From the NCBI GenBank assembly GCA_030619245.1, contig JAUXBS010000078.1:1-6223 (forward strand): a stretch of 6,223 nt of DNA, in the 5' to 3' direction. The notes beneath the pieces were generated by a model, which worked only from the letters and a program-made list of their open reading frames with translations, had not been told where the DNA came from and made no database searches. How positions within the stretch are numbered: position 1 is the first letter of the stretch; the number at the start of each line of letters is the position of its first letter. The position numbers and the translations under genes were made by a program. This document shows, one piece after another, positions 1-4,884 of the stretch. The DNA comes from Clostridia bacterium (GTDB taxonomy: Bacteria > UBA6262 > WVXT01 > JAUXBS01).

Positions 1-606
1 CAACACGCCGACTCCCTTTAACCTCGCGTGTATGACCGGGTCATCAAGCACTGCTCCCTTGAATAAATCAAGCGCGGTAATCAAATTGTCCATTTCCTTT
101 AATACCCACGGGAAATCATTCTCATCAAAGTCCCGCCTTACGCCCCCCGGCTTTATCATGGCATAATGATTCCTGTTACCGGTAAGCTTTTCGCATATAT
201 CCAGGACGGGTTCCCTGTACTTCCACGCCCACATGAACACGGTGTTGTAACCGATGAAGTGTCCCGCGAGCCCGAGCCACAGCATGTGACTGTGTATACG
301 TTCCAGTTCGGCGATCACGGTCCTGATGTAAAGAGCCCTCTCCGGTACCTTAATATCGCCCGCGTCCTCTATTGCCTGCACACAGGCAATGGGATGGGAA
401 GTTGAACATATGCCGCAAATCCTTTCAACCACAAAAGGTACCTGGTCAAAAGTCTTTGATTCACAGAGTTTCTCTATACCCCTGTGATTATAGCCAATCT
501 CTATTTCCAGGTCCACCACTTTCTCGCCTTCAACATGCAGTTTGAAGAATTCCGGTTCTTCCTGCAGTGGGTGGTACGGGCCTATTGGTATAATCGTCTT
601 TGCCAT
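1..606 (-). CDS. Group 4 [NiFe] hydrogenase large (catalytic) subunit, EchE/HycE/NuoD-like, 3' end outside window
   Basis: Catalytic subunit that should carry the Ni-Fe site for H2 oxidation or evolution, on the cytoplasmic face of a membrane complex. ATG at 606-604 follows the previous stop by one base and has a good Shine-Dalgarno (AGAAGGA). The frame is open for 202 codons to the window edge. Visible motifs: an N-terminal PIGPYHP stretch typical of the family; the L1 motif ERICGICSTSHP at residues 61-72, with Cys64 and Cys67 as the first pair of Ni-Fe ligands and His71 conserved; ELERIHSHMLWLG at 100-112; KPGGVRRD at 152-159. Complex I NuoD lacks the two cysteines, so this is a hydrogenase and not an NADH:quinone oxidoreductase subunit. 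The second, C-terminal CxxC pair and any C-terminal processing site lie beyond the left edge, so activity is inferred. Pipelines may name it NADH dehydrogenase subunit D. Confidence 0.93.
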   Translation of the reverse strand, partial: MAKTIIPIGPYHPLQEEPEFFKLHVEGEKVVDLEIEIGYNHRGIEKLCESKTFDQVPFVVERICGICSTSHPIACVQAIEDAGDIKVPERALYIRTVIAELERIHSHMLWLGLAGHFIGYNTVFMWAWKYREPVLDICEKLTGNRNHYAMIKPGGVRRDFDENDFPWVLKEMDNLITALDLFKGAVLDDPVIHARLKGVGVL

Positions 607-607
607 C

Positions 608-1039
608 TTATTTCCTTCTCAATGGATAATTGTCCCTGGGCCAGTCATCCTTTAACAGTAAATGCCTCGGGTCAGGATGGTTCCTGAATTTCACCCCGAG
701 CAATTCCGCTATCTCCCTTTCAATCCACTCTATCGCCTTGATACCGATGCACGCAGAGTCTATTTCCGGATTGTCCCTGTCAAGCATTACGCATATTGTA
801 ACGAATTTATCAAGTTTGTCAAAAGCAAAATGATAAAGTATTTCTATTCCCCCTGGAGTATCCATACCCGTGGCAATAGAAAACCTTGCCTTGAGGCCGT
901 GAAAAACATAATTTACAACTTCAACTACATCCGCCGGGTTTATGTGTACATAAATACGCCTGTCGGATTTCTTATCTACCTTTATTATTGTTTTACCGGA
1001 AAATTTCTCTTTGATTTTGCCAACAACGTCTTCTGCCAT
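608..1039 (-). CDS. Hydrogenase subunit of the complex I 30 kDa (NuoC/EchD) family
   Basis: Structural subunit (143 aa) that packs against the large subunit in group 4 hydrogenases and complex I; it carries no cofactor of its own. The C-terminal part matches the 30 kDa subunit signature: E107-R108-E109, E112, two leucines, His121, Arg125 and Leu127-Leu128 all have the expected spacing (EREIAELLGVKFRNHPDPR, 107-125). The N-terminal part (about 1-100) is the usual alpha/beta domain. It is short, like stand-alone EchD, and is not fused to the large subunit as in HycE. The ATG at 1039-1037 has AAGGA upstream and lies one base after the stop of the small-subunit gene. One base also separates its own stop from the large-subunit ATG, so it is in the middle of a coupled operon. 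Confidence 0.93.
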   Translation of the reverse strand: MAEDVVGKIKEKFSGKTIIKVDKKSDRRIYVHINPADVVEVVNYVFHGLKARFSIATGMDTPGGIEILYHFAFDKLDKFVTICVMLDRDNPEIDSACIGIKAIEWIEREIAELLGVKFRNHPDPRHLLLKDDWPRDNYPLRRK

Positions 1040-1040
1040 T

Positions 1041-1463
1041 TTATTTTCCTTTTAACTTATTAATTACCTTTACCACCGCGTCTATCAAGGCTTCCGGCTG
1101 AGGAGGGCATCCCGGTATATATGCGTCTACCGGCACCACCTTATCCACCGGGCCGGCGTAGTAATAACCGTCCCTGAACATACCGCCGGTGCAGGCGCAG
1201 CCCCCAACTGCCACAACCAGGCAGGGTTTCGGGGCCTGGTCATACAGCCTCTTTAACCGGATTACCGATTTCTTATTGACATAACCCGTGACCAGTATAA
1301 TATCCGCATGTTTGATGCTCCCGACGAGCAGCATCCCGAACCTTTCTATGTCATGCCTTGGGGTAAGAGCATCCAGTATTTCAATATCACAGTTGTTACA
1401 CGGGCTTGCCGCAAGATGAAATACCCATAAAGACTTCGTTAATGCATTAAGCTTAATACCCAT
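1041..1463 (-). CDS. Group 4 [NiFe] hydrogenase small subunit (NuoB/EchC-like)
   Basis: Small subunit (140 aa) carrying the single proximal [4Fe-4S] cluster that passes electrons between the iron-sulfur chain and the Ni-Fe site. The four expected ligands are visible: Cys22 and Cys25 in SPCNNCDIE, Cys89 in VGGCACTGGMF, and Cys119 in PGCPPQPEA. Cys81 and Cys91 are extra and not expected to bind the cluster. The usual CNGC of the family reads CNNC here, a mild variation. The length fits the short Ech-type small subunits with no signal peptide and no extra medial or distal clusters, so the site faces the cytoplasm. The ATG at 1463-1461 abuts the stop of the NuoH-like gene directly and has a strong Shine-Dalgarno (AGGGAG). 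The protein ends in a lysine-rich tail. Confidence 0.95.
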   Translation of the reverse strand: MGIKLNALTKSLWVFHLAASPCNNCDIEILDALTPRHDIERFGMLLVGSIKHADIILVTGYVNKKSVIRLKRLYDQAPKPCLVVAVGGCACTGGMFRDGYYYAGPVDKVVPVDAYIPGCPPQPEALIDAVVKVINKLKGK

Positions 1464-2393
1464 TTATCTCCCTAAAAACGCCAGGCATACCCCGACAATT
1501 GCCAGTACAGTCATGTACTTCCAGAAAAACTTCACTGCCTGGTCTATCCTTACCCTGGGGCTTGTATTCCTTATTAATATAATTATCACTAAAAGCGCCA
1601 CGTATTTTAAAATACCCCATAGAATATGCCAGCCTTCAAAGATGATCCCTCCCATGAATGTAATTACAAGAAACATGGGAACCGTAAACAGCATCATCAT
1701 CCTGGTAAGTTTGTATATACCGAGAGGCGCTCCTGAATACTCAATATATGCGCCTGCCATGATTTCAGTTTCCGCTTCAGGCGCATCAAAAGGCACCAGG
1801 GTGAGTTTTGCCTGCATGCACATTATAGCCACGATAAAGGCGATAATGCATGACGGATACCTCAAGAAAATTATCCCGTTATCCAACTGGAAAGATAACA
1901 GTTCACCCATTCTGATGGCATAATCCGCCTTTATTACAGGGGTAAATACCGCCAGGATAAACGGTAATTCATAAGCCATTATAAGTTTCATCTCCCTTGA
2001 CGCGCCGAGCGAGGCAAGGGGATTCTTTGAAGCAAAACCACCGACTATAACGGCAATTGAAGGTATCACAAGAAGGTAAAGAATAACTATAAGGTCGCCT
2101 GAAAAAGCATTATCAGGCTCAAGCATGGCAAGCCAGAGCATGGTTGACACCAGTACTATTGCAGCCATCCCGAACACGGGTGAAAGCAGGAAAGTCCACC
2201 TGGCTGCTCCCTTCGGTATGATTATTTCCTTTGAAAGCAGTTTAATAAAATCATACAACGGCTGTAACAGCGGCGGCCCCACGCGCCAGTGAATCCTGGC
2301 GGTAACTTTTCTGTCTATCCAGCTTGCGAGCATTCCGACAGCAGCCGTAAACAGAAAACCGGGGAAAATTACGTAATAAAATAATATCTTCAT
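1464..2393 (-). CDS. Membrane-anchor subunit of the hydrogenase (NuoH/EchB/HycD-like)
   Basis: Integral membrane protein of 309 aa with about eight hydrophobic segments. It anchors the soluble hydrogenase arm and, by analogy with NuoH, forms part of the coupling path between redox chemistry and ion movement. Signature motifs: WIDRKVTARIHWRVGPP at 25-41, followed by LQPLYDFIKLLSKE; GASREMKLIMAYELPF at 130-145 (Glu135, Glu142); PFDAPEAETEIMAGAYIEYSG at 201-221, rich in conserved acidic residues (Asp203, Glu206, Glu208, Glu210, Glu218); and RNTSPRVRIDQAVKFFWK at 275-292. The length is normal for the family. The ATG at 2393-2391 overlaps the previous stop by four bases (ATGA), so translation is probably coupled. 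This is the only membrane subunit visible; no NuoL/MrpD-type antiporter subunit is in the window. Pipelines may call it NADH-quinone oxidoreductase subunit H. Confidence 0.95.
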   Translation of the reverse strand: MKILFYYVIFPGFLFTAAVGMLASWIDRKVTARIHWRVGPPLLQPLYDFIKLLSKEIIIPKGAARWTFLLSPVFGMAAIVLVSTMLWLAMLEPDNAFSGDLIVILYLLVIPSIAVIVGGFASKNPLASLGASREMKLIMAYELPFILAVFTPVIKADYAIRMGELLSFQLDNGIIFLRYPSCIIAFIVAIMCMQAKLTLVPFDAPEAETEIMAGAYIEYSGAPLGIYKLTRMMMLFTVPMFLVITFMGGIIFEGWHILWGILKYVALLVIIILIRNTSPRVRIDQAVKFFWKYMTVLAIVGVCLAFLGR

Positions 2394-2881
2394 TTTTTCT
2401 TCTTTGGTTTCTTTCTCCAGGGAATGGCATGAACCACCAGGTTTTCACCAACCGAATGGATATGCTTTTCCTTGTTTTCACTAATATTAATATACTGGAG
2501 CACTTCCTTATCCGTTGCCGTCTTCACGCAAACAGGCGCCTCTCCGTTTAAACCCTTCAGGCAGTAATCGCATTTATGGGCGTAAAAATCAATCAGTTCA
2601 GAACATATAGCGCCAAACGGGCAGGCAATTACACAGGACTTGCACCCAACACACCTCATGTTATACCTCTTCACCATCCCGTTCTTCTGTTTCTCCAGCG
2701 CGTCCTTCGGGCAGGCACTAACGCAGGGAGCTTCTTCGCACTTCCTGCAAACAAGAGAAAACGCAGCGAGTTCTATCAGGGATTTGACGCCCTTATTATC
2801 CGGGTGATAGAAATAATCACAATCGGTTTTGAAATCTTTGCTCTCATTATATTTTTCGTAATCAAGGAATAACTTTTTCAT
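2390..2881 (-). CDS. CooF/HycB-like polyferredoxin electron-transfer subunit with one cluster lost
   Basis: Electron-transfer protein (163 aa), likely the wire between the NAD(P)-reactive module and the hydrogenase small subunit. The family normally has four CxxCxxCxxxC-type motifs binding four [4Fe-4S] clusters. Motif II is complete (Cys45, 48, 53, 57, in CRKCEEAPCVSACP) and motif III is complete (Cys77, 80, 83, 87, in CVGCKSCVIACPFGAI). Motif IV keeps Cys104, 107 and 118, but Ala122 stands at the fourth position. Motif I keeps only its fourth cysteine, Cys21, with Tyr11, Ser14 and Phe17 at the other three. Since motifs I and IV share two clusters, this fits the clean loss of one cluster and retention of the other, so three clusters in all. 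The tail is lysine-rich. I chose ATG at 2881, two bases after the upstream stop (TGATAATG), because MKKLFLDYEK matches the usual family start; a TTG at 2893 overlapping the upstream gene is possible. Confidence 0.92.
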   Translation of the reverse strand: MKKLFLDYEKYNESKDFKTDCDYFYHPDNKGVKSLIELAAFSLVCRKCEEAPCVSACPKDALEKQKNGMVKRYNMRCVGCKSCVIACPFGAICSELIDFYAHKCDYCLKGLNGEAPVCVKTATDKEVLQYINISENKEKHIHSVGENLVVHAIPWRKKPKKKK

Positions 2882-2883
2882 TA

Positions 2884-3702
2884 TCAGTCCCAAACCCCCG
2901 GTATATCCTTTATTTTATCATACGTAAACACCGGGCCGTCCTTGCAGATAAAGTACTTGCCCAACCCGCAGTGGCCGCACTTACCGAGCCCGCAGGACAT
3001 GTTTCTTTCCATGGACAGGTATATCTGTTCCGGCTTGTAGCCAATATCCAGTAATTTAAACGTGCCGAACTTCATCATGATTGGCGGCCCGCATACTATT
3101 GCAACACTGTTATCAATTTTTATCTTTACCTTGTCAAGAAGAACCGTTACCAGGCCCTCGGTTTCCTTCCAACTCTTGTCTGCCTTGTCAACGCTCCTCA
3201 GTACCTGCAGGTTCTTTTCCTTCTTCCAGCCGGGGAAAGCATTCTTGTAAACCACGTCTCCCGGGGTTTTTGACCCGTAACAAAGTATAATCTTCTTAAA
3301 CTTCCCGGATTCCTTGAGCAGGGCAAGAAGGAACGACCTTAAAGGCGCCATGCCCACGCCGCCTCCAAGGATAAGAACTTCCTTGCCATAAAACTCACTC
3401 ATTGGATAACCCTTGCCGTACGGCCCCCTGATACCAACCAGGTCACCCTGTTTCATTGAATGAAGTTTGCCCGTTATCCCCCCAACACCCATTATGGTCA
3501 CTTCAAGCTTTTCGGTTTCATAAGGCGAGGATGACGGGGTAAAAGGCCCTTCCCCGAGGCCCGGGACCGTCAATTCAATGAACTGTCCCGTTGCAAAAGA
3601 GAATTTCTCTTTTAGCTTCAACACAAAGGTCTTGATATTGGAGGTCTCGGTTATAACCTTCTCGACGACGGCATCTATCGGCTTGTATATGTTTTTGTCC
3701 AT
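2884..3702 (-). CDS. FAD/NAD(P)-binding oxidoreductase, sulfhydrogenase gamma (HydG)/AsrB-like
   Basis: Flavoprotein (272 aa) of the ferredoxin-reductase type that should exchange electrons with NAD(H) or NADP(H). Domains in order: an FAD-binding barrel (about 1-100) with GEGPFTPSSSP at 50-60 at the flavin-binding position and GPYGKG at 93-98; an NAD(P)-binding Rossmann half (about 105-225) with LGGGVGMAPLRS at 112-123, YGSKTPGDVVY at 142-152 and CGPPIMM at 204-210; and a C-terminal [2Fe-2S] site with Cys237, Cys242, Cys245 and Cys253 (MSCGLGKCGHCGLG). The same layout occurs in sulfhydrogenase gamma, AsrB, PyrK and NfnA. The AsrA/HydB-like partner immediately upstream makes the HydG/AsrB assignment best. 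The ATG at 3702-3700 overlaps the previous stop by one base (TAATG). NAD versus NADP preference cannot be decided by eye. Confidence 0.93.
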   Translation of the reverse strand: MDKNIYKPIDAVVEKVITETSNIKTFVLKLKEKFSFATGQFIELTVPGLGEGPFTPSSSPYETEKLEVTIMGVGGITGKLHSMKQGDLVGIRGPYGKGYPMSEFYGKEVLILGGGVGMAPLRSFLLALLKESGKFKKIILCYGSKTPGDVVYKNAFPGWKKEKNLQVLRSVDKADKSWKETEGLVTVLLDKVKIKIDNSVAIVCGPPIMMKFGTFKLLDIGYKPEQIYLSMERNMSCGLGKCGHCGLGKYFICKDGPVFTYDKIKDIPGVWD

Positions 3703-4727
3703 TATTTCTTTCTTTTTAATACGTCAATTATTACTTCCCTCTTATCAATCCCGCCCTGGCATGCTTCTATACACCTGCCGCAACCGGTACATGCAACTAT
3801 ACCCAGCGATTCAGGCCTGTAGTCATACTTGCAGAGGTACCTGTTCCTGAACCTTTCGTATAATTCAGGACGCGGCGTTGCCCCTCCGGCAACCCTGGCA
3901 TACCCTGAAAATTGGCACGAATCCTGATATTTTACTCTCTTGAACTTATCCTTTTCGGGCATGTCGGCAAGCAGAAAACAGTAGCATGACGGACATACAA
4001 CCGTGCATGCGCCGCATTCAACACAGGCTTCTGAATGCTCCGCCCAGGCGGAAGAATCGTGCTTTTTTGACAGGTCCTTCCAGAATTCCGCTTTTAAATC
4101 AAAATCTTTATTTTTATTGTTAACTTTTCCCGTTATCTTTTCCCTGGCCCTGGCCCTGTCCTCATTAAGGGTTTCCTTTGCCTCATTCCCGAATATACTT
4201 TTATTCCCGTTAATAACAGCCTTCCCCCTATCCGACCCGGCTTCAACAATAAAACCTTCCTTCAAAGGGGAGAGGTTAAGGTCAAAACCGTCTTCAGCGT
4301 AGGGCTTGCCGCCAAGCAGGGTACAGAAACAGTTGTCCCTTGGTTCCGTGCAGTCACTGCTGATAATTATGGTATTATCCCTTTTTTCCTTATAGAACGG
4401 GTCAATGTAATCACCTTCCAGGAACATCTTATCCAGAACCGCAAGGGCCTTAAGGTCGCATGCCTTGACCCCTATAATAATTCTCTTCACTTTCTCATTT
4501 TTCAGGTTTGAAACATCTTCCGCATAAAGGTGAAAAAAGGATTTCAAGGACTGTACGGAGCGGGCCTTGCCGTAAATGATTTTCCCATCACCGGAAAGGT
4601 CTTCCTTACTTAACAGTTCATAAAAAAGTTTATTTTCATTTTCCTTTAATACATATATATCGTAGGTTTCCGTGAGGCCGGTCAACAATCGCTTCCAACT
4701 GTCTTTGGTGAGGTAATAAATTGACAT
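3702..4727 (-). CDS. 4Fe-4S dicluster protein, sulfhydrogenase beta (HydB)/AsrA-like
   Basis: Iron-sulfur protein (341 aa), first gene of the hydrogenase operon; it should relay electrons between the flavoprotein encoded next and the rest of the complex. The N-terminal domain has family motifs GVKACDLKAL at 86-95, DYIDPFYKEKRDN at 106-118 and a cysteine group Cys126, 133, 135 (DCTEPRDNCFC). A charged linker (about 180-215) leads to two ferredoxin motifs: Cys235, 238, 241, 245 (CVECGACTVVCP) and Cys313, 316, 319, 323 (CTGCGRCIEACQGG, with Gln in place of the usual Pro). Between them lie DSCQFSGYARVAGG and an Arg-rich stretch, as in HydB/AsrA relatives. The ATG at 4727-4725 is about 64 bases downstream of the predicted transcription start, with AGAAAG as a weak Shine-Dalgarno. 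Without AsrC, and with hydrogenase genes following, a sulfite reductase role is unlikely. Confidence 0.9.
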   Translation of the reverse strand: MSIYYLTKDSWKRLLTGLTETYDIYVLKENENKLFYELLSKEDLSGDGKIIYGKARSVQSLKSFFHLYAEDVSNLKNEKVKRIIIGVKACDLKALAVLDKMFLEGDYIDPFYKEKRDNTIIISSDCTEPRDNCFCTLLGGKPYAEDGFDLNLSPLKEGFIVEAGSDRGKAVINGNKSIFGNEAKETLNEDRARAREKITGKVNNKNKDFDLKAEFWKDLSKKHDSSAWAEHSEACVECGACTVVCPSCYCFLLADMPEKDKFKRVKYQDSCQFSGYARVAGGATPRPELYERFRNRYLCKYDYRPESLGIVACTGCGRCIEACQGGIDKREVIIDVLKRKK

Positions 4728-4748
4728 TCGGTATTCTTTCTATTTATG

Positions 4749-4766
4749 TTGTGAAATCTTTCACAT
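4749..4766 (-). promoter_or_regulatory. Candidate Rex operator (redox-sensing repressor site)
   Basis: The 18-bp palindrome TTGTGAAATCTTTCACAT (plus strand) fits the Rex consensus TTGTGAA-N4-TTCACAA at all but the last position, with 7-bp perfect arms (4750-4756 and 4759-4765). It lies in the leader of the hydrogenase operon, roughly 26 to 43 bases after the predicted transcription start, where a bound protein would block transcription. Rex releases DNA when NADH/NAD+ is high, which suits an NAD(P)-linked hydrogenase. The same bases also fit the CRP half-sites TGTGA-N6-TCACA, but activators of that family normally bind upstream of the promoter. No rex gene is in the window, so the assignment rests on the motif and context. 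Confidence 0.68.
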
Positions 4767-4798
4767 AATATTTAAAAAAATAATGAACTGCGAATATG

Positions 4799-4827
4799 AT
4801 ATTAACAAATATGTTTTTTTTTGTCAA
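4799..4827 (-). promoter_or_regulatory. Sigma70-type promoter of the hydrogenase operon
   Basis: On the minus strand there is a perfect -35 hexamer TTGACA (4827-4822), a 17-bp spacer, and a -10 hexamer TAATAT (4804-4799; 4 of 6 to consensus, keeping the key A at position 2 and T at position 6). The extended -10 TGT sits directly before it at 4807-4805. Transcription would start near 4791-4793, giving a leader of about 64 bases to the ATG at 4727. It is in the only sizeable intergenic gap of the window and points into the seven-gene operon. Confidence 0.78.
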
Positions 4828-4847
4828 GAAAAATTTAAAATATTTTT
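4828..4847 (-). promoter_or_regulatory. UP element upstream of the -35 box
   Basis: Reading on the minus strand, 4847-4837 is AAAAATATTTT, a full match to the distal UP-element consensus AAAWWTWTTTT. It is followed by nine AT-rich bases (AAATTTTTC) and then TTGACA. That is the same offset as in the consensus full UP element, although the proximal A-tract itself is not matched. It could raise promoter strength by binding the alpha subunits of RNA polymerase. The whole gap is AT-rich, so some of the match may be compositional. Confidence 0.5.
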
Positions 4848-4857
4848 TTCAGAAGTG

Positions 4858-4880
4858 AAAAAACGCAGGACTCCGGCATC
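4858..4880 (-). terminator. Weak candidate terminator of the beta-barrel gene
   Basis: Just after the stop of the beta-barrel gene, the minus strand reads GCCGGAGTCCTGCG followed by six T. The stem is short (GC and GG pairing with CC and GC around one C-T mismatch, with a 3-base loop AGT), so the hairpin is marginal. The position between the two units and the T-run support it, but read-through into the hydrogenase promoter region is possible. Confidence 0.35.
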
Positions 4881-4884
4881 GTTT

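Noticed and set aside
166..1063. Plus-strand open frames at 166-405, 484-687 and 662-1063
   Set aside because: They lie antisense to well-supported hydrogenase genes, have no recognisable motifs and are explained as shadows of those frames.
1..2393. Reading the NuoB/C/D/H-like genes as a respiratory NADH:quinone oxidoreductase (complex I)
   Set aside because: The large subunit has the Ni-Fe ligand motif CGIC with both cysteines, the subunits are of the short Ech type, and a polyferredoxin of the CooF/HycB kind is present, so a group 4 hydrogenase fits better.
2882..2893. TTG start at 2893 adding four residues to the polyferredoxin
   Set aside because: The ATG at 2881 has the better start codon, gives the family-typical beginning and sits two bases after the upstream stop; the TTG would overlap the upstream gene.
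2884..4727. Anaerobic sulfite reductase (AsrAB) as the function of the first two genes
   Set aside because: They resemble AsrA and AsrB, but no sirohaem-type AsrC follows; the operon goes straight on into hydrogenase genes, so the sulfhydrogenase beta/gamma-type role is preferred.
4750..4765. CRP/FNR-family site TGTGA-N6-TCACA
   Set aside because: It matches equally well by sequence, but it lies downstream of the predicted promoter, where activators of this family rarely work; the redox context favours Rex. Kept as an alternative in the operator entry.
4749..4766. RNA hairpin or terminator formed by the palindrome
   Set aside because: The perfect arms leave only a 2-base loop and the stem is AT-rich with no following T-run, so a DNA-binding site is the better reading.
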